From: Gemmatimonas sp.
Lineage (GTDB): Bacteria > Gemmatimonadota > Gemmatimonadetes > Gemmatimonadales > Gemmatimonadaceae
Direction of reading: 5' to 3'
Length of the DNA: 64,000 nt
NCBI RefSeq assembly: GCF_021298855.1
Contig: NZ_JAJTHI010000022.1
Coordinates: 1 to 64,000 of the forward strand
Numbering within the stretch: position 1 is the stretch's first letter; every line of letters begins with the position of its first letter. The position numbers and the translations under genes were made by a program. This document shows, one piece after another, positions 8,523 through 16,692 of this stretch. Below the pieces are notes generated by a model. The model ran no database searches and was not told the DNA's origin. It saw only the letters and a list, made by a program, of their open reading frames with translations.

Positions 8523-9311
8523 TCAGCGGGTCAAGGCGTAGATCACGTAGTTCACGCCCAGCTTGTACGCTTCATTCGACATGTCGACAGGGAACATCCC
8601 CACGTCGGAGAACTCCCACATCTCCGACAGGTCGTTGTTGTAGTTGGCGATCGCCAGCAGCCGCTTGCGCGGATCGTTGTCCTCGAAGAATCCGTAGAAC
8701 ACCGCCTTGAGCCCGTAGTACGGGTGCGTGTAGTCGAGGGAGGTGATCTTGTAGAACGAATCGAAGATGGGGTGTGAGGCGTCCAGCGGGACGGCGCGCA
8801 CGGTGGGGAGTACGCGCTGCATCTGGCTTTCGAAGTTGAACCAGTGCTGCCCGGCAAAGTCGTCGAAGATGATGAAGCCGCCCTTCGCGAGATAGTTGCG
8901 CAGCCCGAGCACTTCCTTGTCGTTGGGGCGCCAGAATCCCGGCTCGGCCATGTACGCCACGGGGTACTTGCCCAGCAGCGGATCATCGAGCGTGAGGATA
9001 TTGCTCGCGCCCAGGCGGACGCGCGCCGTGGAGAGCTCACTCACGATCTTGGTGAAGTGACGCTCGCCCCGCGGATAGTCGTGTGACCACGGCAAGTCGC
9101 GCCCGCCGCGAAAGCCACTGCTGCTGCTGAAGTCGGGGAGAATGTACTTGACGCGGACCCAGGTAAGCCGTCCGTCGTACGGCACGTTCGGTTCGAATTC
9201 CGGCGCTCCGCGGCGCCGCTGGCCCTCGACCGCCACCAACGCCACCAGCGACAGCAGGGCGCCCGCCGTTGCGGTCCATCGGCGCCACCAGGTTGTCTCC
9301 CCTCTCCTCAC
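8523..9311 (-). CDS. DUF4159 domain-containing protein
   Basis: 262 residues with an N-terminal membrane/signal segment (LLSLVALVAV) and then a DUF4159 domain: TWVRVKYILPDF near the start and GGFIIFDDF in the centre, an amidotransferase-like fold without an evident catalytic Cys-His pair. The family is a usual member of MoxR/VWA clusters; its biochemical role is unknown. The start overlaps the upstream TPR gene by 4 bp (ATGA), indicating translational coupling. Confidence 0.9.
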   Translation of the reverse strand: MRRGETTWWRRWTATAGALLSLVALVAVEGQRRRGAPEFEPNVPYDGRLTWVRVKYILPDFSSSSGFRGGRDLPWSHDYPRGERHFTKIVSELSTARVRLGASNILTLDDPLLGKYPVAYMAEPGFWRPNDKEVLGLRNYLAKGGFIIFDDFAGQHWFNFESQMQRVLPTVRAVPLDASHPIFDSFYKITSLDYTHPYYGLKAVFYGFFEDNDPRKRLLAIANYNNDLSEMWEFSDVGMFPVDMSNEAYKLGVNYVIYALTR

Positions 9312-11677
9312 GGCGTTCCTCCGCGTTTGCGCAGTTCGAGCAGCAGTTGCTGCGCGCCCTCATAGCTGGGCGCGTCCTCCAGCAGGCTCAGCAGCTCGCG
9401 TCGTGCCGCCGCCGTGTCGCCACCTGCCGCGAGCGCGCGGGCAAGTTCGAGCCGTGCGTCCATGAGATCCGGTGGCCGCAGGGCAATCACCGCGCGCCGT
9501 TCGCGAACCGCCCGCGCGTGATCTCCGGCCCGGGCGGCGAGCACCGCCAGGGCTTCATGGTCTCCCGCCGTATACGGCCAGATCCACAACAGCCTGTCGA
9601 GCGCCGCCATGGCGCCCGTCAGGTCGCCACGCCGTTCGCGCAACTCCGCTTCCAGCTTGTTGGCATCAAAGGCGGTTTCATCGCGTGTGGTGACCTGTTC
9701 CACCATGGCCAACGCTCCCGTGGTATCGTGCGCGTCGAGCGCCAGACGCGTGAGGTACCACGCGGGGCCGTCATCACCGGCGTAACTTGGAAACAGCCGG
9801 TGTGCCCGCTCGAAGAGCAGCCGCGCGGAATCGCGCTGGGTGTCCATGGCACGCACCGCCCGTTTCATGGTCTGCACGAACTCCCCGCCGCTGCTGTCCC
9901 GTCCGCCGGTCCCACCAATGGCCTGCAGCTCCGTGGCGAACCGCTGCCGCAGCCACCCATCGAACTGCGCGTCCACCTCCGGCAGGCGCAGGCCAAGCAC
10001 ACGTTCCATGGCGGCGGGCGTGTCCGCTCCCTCACGGAACGCCACGAGCAGCGCCGGAAGGGCGCCCGCTCCCTTGGTGCGTTCCACCCACTCGCAGAAC
10101 AACGACGCCTGGTAGTAGCTGAACGAGGTCTCCTCAGGATACCGCGGACGCATGAAGCCATCATTCATCTGGCTGACCGGACGCAGGCGTCCGGCGTGGT
10201 ACGCCAGAAGCCACGGCAACGTCGTGCGGGCGCCCCATCCCACATTCGCGCGCCGCTCCTCGAGCACCGAGAGCCCTTCCGACAGCCACCGGGGAACGCG
10301 ATGCCCCGAGGCACCCAGCGTGAACGCGTGCGTGAGCTCGTGCCACGCCGTGCTCCCCCAGTTGAACGTCCCGCGCTCTCGTGCATTGGGGGTATCCATG
10401 GCCAGCAGGCTGCCAAAGCTCACGCCAAGCGCCCCCAGTCCCGTGAGCCCCACGGTGCGCACCGAGAAGTCGGCATGCTGCCGGAAGAACTCGAGACGCA
10501 CCGGCGTGGGCGCCTGGTACCCATACCGGCGTGCGAGGGAGTCGTAGGCCTGCTCGAGCAGCGGCACGATGTACAACGCCAGCAGCGCGGCATCATCGGA
10601 CGGTGCCACGACTTCGAATCGTCCCTGCCTGACGGTGCGGAACCCGCGCATCTTGTCCAGCAGGTCCAGCGTGTTCTTGTGCCACAGATTGAAAGGATCG
10701 AGCGCAAAGGCCCGCTCCACCGACAGCCGCCCGGCATCCAGCTGACCGATGCGCAGCTGATTGGTGCCCAGGACTCCGAGCGCCCGTGCCGAGAGGCTGT
10801 CGAATCGCACGGCCTGCTCCGCCAGACGCACCGCCTCCGCATAGCGGCGCTGCCGAACGGCGGCTTCGGCCAGGGCGGTGTAGAACTCGGCAGGGCGAGG
10901 CTGCAGCAGGGTGGCGGCCCGCAGGGCGCGCTGGTACGTGGCGGAGTCGCCGCGGAGCCACGCCTGTGCCCCCAGCACCGACCACGCCGACTGCAGCGTA
11001 CTGTCCGCGCGCACGGCGCGTTCGGCCACGGCACGGGCCGAGTCGAACGCCTCGGCATCGAGGTGCAGGCGGGCCACGTACGACAGCACGCGCGCACTCG
11101 CGGGCGCCGCCGCGAGCGCCTGGCGTGCCGTGGCCATGGCCGTGCCCTTCCCCTCGAACTCTTCCACCATGGCAAGCCCCAGCAGCGCCTCCGCGTCGCC
11201 ATCCGCGCGGGCGAGCACCGCCTCGAACGAGGCGCGCGCCTCGGGGCCGTTGTACGCGTCGAGAAAGAGCTGCCCAAGGCGCCGGCGCGCGTCGAGGTTG
11301 CCCGAATCGGCGGCCACGGCACGATCAAATGCGGCCAGCGCCGCGCGTGTCGCCGCGGCGTTCCCCGTGGCCAGCAGCGCGTACGCGCGACCGGCCTCGC
11401 TGTGGTCGGCGCTGCTGCGCGTGCCGGTCTGTTCGTAGGCGGTCGTGATGCGGCGCGCCCGGGCCATGGCGTCGGTGCGGTCACCGCGCTGCGCCGCCGC
11501 CTCGGCCGCGGCGATCTCGGCGCCGAACCGATCGGTGCGCGTTGGCACCTGTGCGCAGGCGGCGGAGAGCGGCACTTCGAGCAGCACACTCAGCAGGCTA
11601 CCCGCCATCACCAGCCAGCGGGACGCCCTCCGGCGACGCACGCCTGGTTGCCTACGGAACTGCAGGCAACGGTTCAC
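9308..11677 (-). CDS. Exported TPR-repeat zinc metallopeptidase (gluzincin, peptidase MA-like)
   Basis: 789 residues. An N-terminal signal peptide ends near SAACAQ. Repeated helical pairs typical of TPR cover about residues 40-330. A peptidase MA-like domain contains HELTH and a downstream WLSEGLSV, giving the HExxH...E zinc site, and more TPR-like helices finish the protein. All expected ligands are present, so it is probably an active periplasmic metallopeptidase. It overlaps both neighbours by 4 bp in the MoxR operon. A role in processing or quality control of envelope proteins handled by MoxR/VWA is inferred from context only. Confidence 0.88.
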   Translation of the reverse strand: MNRCLQFRRQPGVRRRRASRWLVMAGSLLSVLLEVPLSAACAQVPTRTDRFGAEIAAAEAAAQRGDRTDAMARARRITTAYEQTGTRSSADHSEAGRAYALLATGNAAATRAALAAFDRAVAADSGNLDARRRLGQLFLDAYNGPEARASFEAVLARADGDAEALLGLAMVEEFEGKGTAMATARQALAAAPASARVLSYVARLHLDAEAFDSARAVAERAVRADSTLQSAWSVLGAQAWLRGDSATYQRALRAATLLQPRPAEFYTALAEAAVRQRRYAEAVRLAEQAVRFDSLSARALGVLGTNQLRIGQLDAGRLSVERAFALDPFNLWHKNTLDLLDKMRGFRTVRQGRFEVVAPSDDAALLALYIVPLLEQAYDSLARRYGYQAPTPVRLEFFRQHADFSVRTVGLTGLGALGVSFGSLLAMDTPNARERGTFNWGSTAWHELTHAFTLGASGHRVPRWLSEGLSVLEERRANVGWGARTTLPWLLAYHAGRLRPVSQMNDGFMRPRYPEETSFSYYQASLFCEWVERTKGAGALPALLVAFREGADTPAAMERVLGLRLPEVDAQFDGWLRQRFATELQAIGGTGGRDSSGGEFVQTMKRAVRAMDTQRDSARLLFERAHRLFPSYAGDDGPAWYLTRLALDAHDTTGALAMVEQVTTRDETAFDANKLEAELRERRGDLTGAMAALDRLLWIWPYTAGDHEALAVLAARAGDHARAVRERRAVIALRPPDLMDARLELARALAAGGDTAAARRELLSLLEDAPSYEGAQQLLLELRKRGGTP

Positions 11678-12609
11678 TTGCCGCCTCCCGCCGCCTTGAT
11701 GGCGGCCGACTTCTCCGCCAGCGCGAGCAGCAACCGCTCGAGTTCGGCTTCGTAGGCCGCCGGTTCCATCGCCGCCTTGCGCGCCCGCAGCGCGGCCACC
11801 TGTGACTCGAGCGCCTGCCGTTCCTCCAGCAGGCGGGCCACGCGCGGATCCGTGGTGGCCGCGCGCGTGCCGAACGACATCCTGGCCGCCGCCGTGGAGT
11901 CGCTGAGCACGGCATGTTCGGTGAGCATGCGGTTGGTCGACTCGTACGACTTCGCCACCTCCGCGCGCGCAAAACGGAATGCCTCGAGCGCAGACAACCG
12001 TCCGTCCTTGTTCGCGTCGGCGTCGTCGGTGCTGAGGGCGCGGGCAAAATGCTGCAGAAACTCCGCATCGTTCTTTTCGACCGCCGAGCGCGTGGCGGTC
12101 ACCACCACCCGGCCGCTGCCGGCAATGACCGGCACGAAATCCCCGCTCCCGGTGGCGGCGTTCACGAACACCACCTGTTGCGCGCCGAAGGGCGCCAGCC
12201 AGGCGGCGTACTCGCTGGCGGTGGCATCGGGGCCGGGCAGGTTGACCTTCGAGCCGGCGCCCTCACCACTCCCGTGGCCCACCAGGAGCACGAGCAGCAC
12301 GTCGCCGGGGCGCGTCCGCCGCGACAGCGCGGCAAACGCGCGGGCGATATTGTCGCGGGTGGACCGCCCGTTGAAGGCCGTGGAATCCTCGGTGAGCACG
12401 ATGAGACTGGAGTCGCTCACCCCCCATCGCGTCGCGGCGGCCGACCGCACGGCGCTCACGGCGCTGCCGAAGCGCGTCTTGAACGCCGGGTCCCCAGAGA
12501 GCCCCGAGACGATGAGAACGTGCGTGCTTTGTGCGGCCACGGCCCGCGGCGTTCCCGCTGCGGCCAGGCAGGCGAGCACGCCGGCCAGTCGTCGTCCCAG
12601 CGCCTTCAT
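11674..12609 (-). CDS. Exported caspase-like fold protein with EF-hand-like loop, catalytic cysteine absent
   Basis: 311 residues from ATG 12609, which overlaps the upstream gene by 4 bp; the track start at 12690 lies inside that gene. A signal peptide ends near AVAAQS. The core resembles caspase/legumain-type C13/C14 domains: STHVLIVSGLSGD at the first strand, DVLLVLLVGHGSGEG with the candidate catalytic His, then VFVNAATGSGDF where active homologues usually read D-A-C-x-S-G. The cysteine position is Ala here. An EF-hand-like loop (DADANKDGRLSALE) follows, then a helical C-terminus. The protein is probably a pseudo-protease or binding protein; a displaced nucleophile cannot be excluded. Confidence 0.72.
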   Translation of the reverse strand: MKALGRRLAGVLACLAAAGTPRAVAAQSTHVLIVSGLSGDPAFKTRFGSAVSAVRSAAATRWGVSDSSLIVLTEDSTAFNGRSTRDNIARAFAALSRRTRPGDVLLVLLVGHGSGEGAGSKVNLPGPDATASEYAAWLAPFGAQQVVFVNAATGSGDFVPVIAGSGRVVVTATRSAVEKNDAEFLQHFARALSTDDADANKDGRLSALEAFRFARAEVAKSYESTNRMLTEHAVLSDSTAAARMSFGTRAATTDPRVARLLEERQALESQVAALRARKAAMEPAAYEAELERLLLALAEKSAAIKAAGGGK

Positions 12610-14933
12610 GCCAGTCCCCTCCAGCGACGGTAGCTCCACTCGGCCCCGAGCACGAAGGCCAGAAGAAGGAATACCGCCGGCATGTCCCACAGGTCCTTCG
12701 CCTCGCGCACGGTCACGCCGGCGTTCGTGTACACGGCGTCATCGGCGAGGGCGCCGGCCTCGGCGATCGGGTAGTAGCGCCCGCCGGTCTCGTCGGCAAT
12801 GCGCCGCAGCAGCGGGGCCCGCAACTCGGCTTGCGCCACGTCGGCTCCCCGTTCGTCCACCAGCACCGTGGTGGTGACCGCCTGCACCGAATCGCGCCCC
12901 GTCACGGCCACCGCGTCCACGATGTAGCGTCCGGTGTCGCGGGGGGTGAAGCGGGCCGCGTAGCTGCCGTCGTCGCGCAGCGACCATTCGAGGGCCAGCG
13001 TCTCGCTGCCGCCTGTCGGTCCGGTCACGGTGGCCGTCACCTCCGCGTCGTTGATGTCTTCGAACTGGGGCGTGGCCACCTGCGCCCGCAGCACCACGGT
13101 CTCACCAGGGGCCACGCGGGCCGGAGTGGTGGTGACCTCGAAGGGCGACGGGGCGCCATCCACAAGCCAGCGCGTCATTTGGCGCCAGAACGTCTGGTGT
13201 GAGCGGTCTTCCACCGCGATGCTGGCGTCCATACGCCACAGCCATGAGTCCTGCGCCGTGAAGACCGCGCTCATGCCCCGCCCGTAGCGTTGCCATGCCA
13301 GCACGGGAACATCACTGCGTCCGTCTTCCGTGCGACCGGCAAGCAGCAGCGTGGCGCCGGCGCGCAGCGCGCCAACACGGTTCACCAATGTGAGCGGGGG
13401 CAGGGAGTCCCACCGCTGTCGCGAGGCGGCCAGGGTCTCCCGCAGCTGGAGGGCCGGGTGCACGTCACCGGCGCGCGTGGGGCGTACCTGCACCGAGGTG
13501 GCCGGCCCGTCCACGTTGATCTCGCCGCGCGTGAGGGTGAGGGGCAGGACGTCCGCGAGCGGCGTGCCGGCAAATCCGCCTTCACTGAGCGAGGCACGGC
13601 CACCCAGCACGAGCAGACCGCCACCACGAACGCTCACGAAGTCAGCCAGCATGCGCAGTTGTTCGCCGCTGAAGAAGGCTGCCTCGACGCTGCCGAGGAT
13701 GATGGCGCGATAGCCGAAGAGCTCCTCGCGCGTGGTGGGAAATCCGTTGAGCAGGTCGAGACTGTCCCGCACACCGAGTCGCAGAAACTTGCGCTCGGCG
13801 CTGCGCATGAGTCCCACCACCTGCATGGCGCTGTCCTCGGCCACGGCGCGCCGCAGGAACGCGAATTCCGGGCGCGGTTCCCCTTCCACGTAGAGCACGC
13901 GCTCGGGGCCACTGCGCACCTCGAGACTGGTTTGCCACTCGTTGTTCTGCGTGACGACCTCGTTGGCGAGCGGACGCGCCCGCACGGCGAGGCGGTGTAC
14001 GCCGGGCGGAAGCGGGGGAATGCGCATGCGCAGGGTGCCAAGATCCCCCTTGGCGGGTCGCGGCACAGTCTCCGTGGCGACCACGCGCCCGTCTGCTTCG
14101 AGCGTCACCGACACGCCGCGTTCGTCGAGGCCACGCATGCGGATGTCCGCTTCCACGACACCGGCCGCTCCGGCGAGCAGGCGCTGCGGCGCCTGCACCC
14201 GTTCCACCGCCACGTCGCGCGTGAAGCGCTCCGTGCCCACACCCACCGTGTAGACCGGCACCCGGCGGGCGCGCAGGCCGAGCAGCGCGTCGTCGAGGGA
14301 GGAGCGGCCGTTGTCGGCACCGTCGGTCACCAGCACGACGCCCGCGAGCGGCATTCCGTCGAGATCCTGTCGCACGTCGTCGAGCGTCTGCGCGAGGTCG
14401 GAGCGGGTCCCCGCTGCGCGTACCTCATCGGCGGCGCGCACCGGCGTGGCGCCGGCCGAAAAGCGGAAGCGGCGGATCGCGAAGCGGCCCCCCAGCGCGC
14501 GCATGAGCGCCGTGCTGTCATTGAAGGCGCGCTGCAGGACGGCGAGGCGCGATGCCGCGGCCGTGGTCGCGCTGTCTCCGCGCGCCATCGACGCACCGAC
14601 ATCGGTGATGCGCATGCTGCGCGAATCATCGAATACCACCGCGAGCACGTTGCGCTGCGGAACGGCCGCGGCAATCACCAGTCCGGGACGGAAGAGGCAG
14701 GCCAGTACCAGCAGTACGGCGGCCGTGCGCAACGCCGCGAGCAGCAGCCGATCACGCCAGGGCAGCGAGCGCAGGCGTACGTGACTGGCAACGATCAGCA
14801 GTACCAACACGATCGCGGCACCGACCAGCAGCGTGGCCGGTACGACCGGCGCCGTCACGAACTCCCCGCGGGCAAACGCGCGCGGGGAGTACTTGAAGAG
14901 CCAGGTGCCGATCGTGTCGAACCAGGATCCCAC
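12606..14933 (-). CDS. VWA-domain membrane protein with amidotransferase-like domain
   Basis: About 775 residues from GTG 14933; upstream ORF sequence has no recognisable domain. Two membrane helices (about 25-45 and 60-80) precede a VWA domain with FDDSRSM (a DxSxS-type MIDAS) and LVTDGADNGRSS. A class I amidotransferase-like region follows (LRMLADFVSVRGGGLLVLGG), then beta-rich domains, and a last membrane helix near the C-terminus (VFLLLAFVLGAEW). It resembles the large VWA protein in MoxR clusters and is the first gene of the eight-gene operon. Its promoter should lie in 14934-15221. The start codon is uncertain because no clear ribosome binding site is visible. Confidence 0.85.
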   Translation of the reverse strand: MGSWFDTIGTWLFKYSPRAFARGEFVTAPVVPATLLVGAAIVLVLLIVASHVRLRSLPWRDRLLLAALRTAAVLLVLACLFRPGLVIAAAVPQRNVLAVVFDDSRSMRITDVGASMARGDSATTAAASRLAVLQRAFNDSTALMRALGGRFAIRRFRFSAGATPVRAADEVRAAGTRSDLAQTLDDVRQDLDGMPLAGVVLVTDGADNGRSSLDDALLGLRARRVPVYTVGVGTERFTRDVAVERVQAPQRLLAGAAGVVEADIRMRGLDERGVSVTLEADGRVVATETVPRPAKGDLGTLRMRIPPLPPGVHRLAVRARPLANEVVTQNNEWQTSLEVRSGPERVLYVEGEPRPEFAFLRRAVAEDSAMQVVGLMRSAERKFLRLGVRDSLDLLNGFPTTREELFGYRAIILGSVEAAFFSGEQLRMLADFVSVRGGGLLVLGGRASLSEGGFAGTPLADVLPLTLTRGEINVDGPATSVQVRPTRAGDVHPALQLRETLAASRQRWDSLPPLTLVNRVGALRAGATLLLAGRTEDGRSDVPVLAWQRYGRGMSAVFTAQDSWLWRMDASIAVEDRSHQTFWRQMTRWLVDGAPSPFEVTTTPARVAPGETVVLRAQVATPQFEDINDAEVTATVTGPTGGSETLALEWSLRDDGSYAARFTPRDTGRYIVDAVAVTGRDSVQAVTTTVLVDERGADVAQAELRAPLLRRIADETGGRYYPIAEAGALADDAVYTNAGVTVREAKDLWDMPAVFLLLAFVLGAEWSYRRWRGLA

Positions 14934-15221
14934 GTGAGAACGGCCGGTGAGGGACGGGAAGGGCAGGCGAACACGACATGGCACGGCACCCACACGGTGC
15001 GTCGGGCCCCCCGTGCATCCTAGGATGCACCCATGGACTCGCCCTGCACCAGCGCCACGCGGTCGTGCCGCGCGATGCATGAGCTAGACGCAACAGGGGC
15101 CCGCGACGTTGGCGCCGTCGTGACGACGCGACCAGCGCCTTAACGGTCAGGACCGACATGCGTCCAATGGGGTGAAGCGGGCGCCGGCAGGGCGACCGCC
15201 ACACTCAACCGGAAGGCTTAT
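14934..15221. promoter_or_regulatory. Divergent intergenic region with an 18-bp perfect palindrome
   Basis: This 288-bp gap separates the minus-strand MoxR operon from the plus-strand Spy-like gene and must carry both promoters. The clearest element is a perfect 18-bp palindrome, GTGCATCCTAGGATGCAC, at 15013-15030, a good candidate operator for a dimeric regulator. GGAAGG at about 15210 is the ribosome binding site for the gene at 15222. No convincing sigma-70 boxes were assigned. Confidence 0.5.
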
Positions 15222-15920
15222 ATGACACATATCCGTTCCCGTCTGTTGCTGGCGACCGCGCTCGCCAGCCTGGCACTCGGCACCGTGGTTCAGGCACAGG
15301 CTGGTGCCGGGGCTCCCCGTCCGCGCGACGGCCAGGGGCCGGCCGGCACCATGCGTCGCGGTGGTCCGGCAGCTGGTCCCAACGCCGTGGCGGGTGACCG
15401 GCGCATGGGTCGTGCAGGACGTGGCAATCCGGCCGGCATGCTGTTGCGGATGCGGTCCGAACTGCAGCTGACCGATGAGCAGGTGAAGCGACTCGAAGCG
15501 CTGCAGGATGCGCCGGCCGTGCGGGCCAACGAGGCCGATCTGCTGCGGGCGCGTGCCGATCTGCTCGACGCCACTCAGGGCGATGGCAACCTGTCCAAGG
15601 CGCGTACCGCGCTCGATCGCATGAGTGCGCTGCGCAATGAACAGCTCATCGCCGGTCTCAAGCAGCGACAGGAGGTGCGTGGTGTGTTGACCACGCAACA
15701 GAAGACGCGCCTCGACAATCTGCGACGCGACATGCGGCAGCGCGGAGCCATGCGCGGACAGCGGGGCGCCGCGCGCGGCGGGCGAGGCATGCGGCGCGGT
15801 GCGTATGGGGGGCCGTTCCGCGGGCAGCGCGGTCCCGATGGAGCGATGCCGCCGGGGATGTACGGTGGCCGGGGACGGCGCGGCGCGCCCGAGGCACCAG
15901 TAGCGCCGGACAGCCAGTAA
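15222..15920 (+). CDS. Spy/CpxP-like periplasmic protein (LTXXQ type)
   Basis: 232 residues with a clear signal peptide ending at VVQAQA. The central part is helical and contains LTDEQVKRLEAL and, later, LTTQQKTRLDNL, two LTxxQ-type motifs as in the Spy/CpxP chaperone family. The C-terminal third is Arg/Gly-rich and probably disordered. Spy-type proteins bind unfolded proteins or metals in the periplasm. The gene is divergent from the MoxR operon, and a good GGAAGG ribosome binding site precedes the ATG. Confidence 0.75.
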   Translation: MTHIRSRLLLATALASLALGTVVQAQAGAGAPRPRDGQGPAGTMRRGGPAAGPNAVAGDRRMGRAGRGNPAGMLLRMRSELQLTDEQVKRLEALQDAPAVRANEADLLRARADLLDATQGDGNLSKARTALDRMSALRNEQLIAGLKQRQEVRGVLTTQQKTRLDNLRRDMRQRGAMRGQRGAARGGRGMRRGAYGGPFRGQRGPDGAMPPGMYGGRGRRGAPEAPVAPDSQ

Positions 15921-15952
15921 CCGCAGCGCGCACCAGTGGGTTGCGAATGTCG

Positions 15953-15986
15953 CGTGCCCCCGATGCCTTAGGGTATCGGGGGCACG
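15953..15986. terminator. Bidirectional hairpin between convergent genes
   Basis: A 12-bp perfect stem (CGTGCCCCCGAT with its complement), extended inward by GCC/GGT and closed by a TTAG loop, sits between the converging Spy-like and mocA genes. There is no long T-run, so termination strength is uncertain. Confidence 0.65.
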
Positions 15987-16012
15987 TGGCGGTTCGGCGT
16001 CCCGGTGGCGTG

Positions 16013-16681
16013 CTACGTGTTCGCCGATCGACCGCCGAGTCCCTGCGTCTGTCGCCACCGTGCCACGTCGGCAGGGGTATCCAGATCGAAGGCCCCGTCG
16101 CCGAGAGGCACGGCAATGGTGTCCTGCTGTAGCAGCGGCTTGGCACCCTGTTCACCAGACAGCATCTTCAGCCACGGCCAGTCGGCACGAGGGAGAATCG
16201 CGGGAATGCCGCGGGCAGGTGCCGTGGTTGCCGCTGCACTTGCGGCTGGCATAGACGCCCCCGCCACGTACGCCGCCGCCACGCGCTCCGTGCCAGTGAA
16301 GTGTGAGCGCAAGGCCACAAGGAACGGCGCGGTGACCGCAGGCATGTCACACGGCGCAATGAGCACGCCCTGTACGTCGTCGGTGGACGCGGTGAGGTCG
16401 ATCAGCGCCCGCATCCCCGCGCCGATGGAGCTCCCCATGCCATGGGCCCATTCCGCATGCCGCACCACGTGCACCGATTCGTGCGCCAGACTGCGGGTTA
16501 CCGCCTCGGCGGCGGCGCCAACAACGACGAGGAGCGGGGCGCACCCCGCATCGCGGAGCGCCCGCGCCATGCGCACGACCGCCGGAACGCCGGTCTCGTC
16601 CACCAGGAGTTGCTTGGGCTCGCCCAAGCGGCGCGACCCGCCTGCCGCCAACAGGAGCCCGGCGACGCTGCCTGGGGGCAT
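16013..16681 (-). CDS. mocA: MobA/MocA-like nucleotidyltransferase (molybdenum cofactor cytidylyltransferase type)
   Basis: 222 residues of the MobA-like NTP-transferase fold. The N-terminus LLAAGGSRRLGEPKQLL is the nucleotide-binding loop with the family's PKQLL motif; IAPCDMPAV carries the metal-binding Asp, and FDLDTPADVARW closes the fold. Such enzymes attach CMP to molybdopterin to give the cofactor used by xanthine-dehydrogenase-type enzymes. The gene begins 11 bp after xdhC ends, matching the usual xdhC-mocA pairing. No xanthine dehydrogenase subunits are in the window. The exact nucleotide specificity is inferred from context. Confidence 0.8.
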   Translation of the reverse strand: MPPGSVAGLLLAAGGSRRLGEPKQLLVDETGVPAVVRMARALRDAGCAPLLVVVGAAAEAVTRSLAHESVHVVRHAEWAHGMGSSIGAGMRALIDLTASTDDVQGVLIAPCDMPAVTAPFLVALRSHFTGTERVAAAYVAGASMPAASAAATTAPARGIPAILPRADWPWLKMLSGEQGAKPLLQQDTIAVPLGDGAFDLDTPADVARWRQTQGLGGRSANT

Positions 16682-16692
16682 GAGCGGGTCAC

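Noticed and set aside
13290-15023. 577-codon plus-strand ORF
   Set aside because: Antisense shadow of the VWA gene with no recognisable domain.
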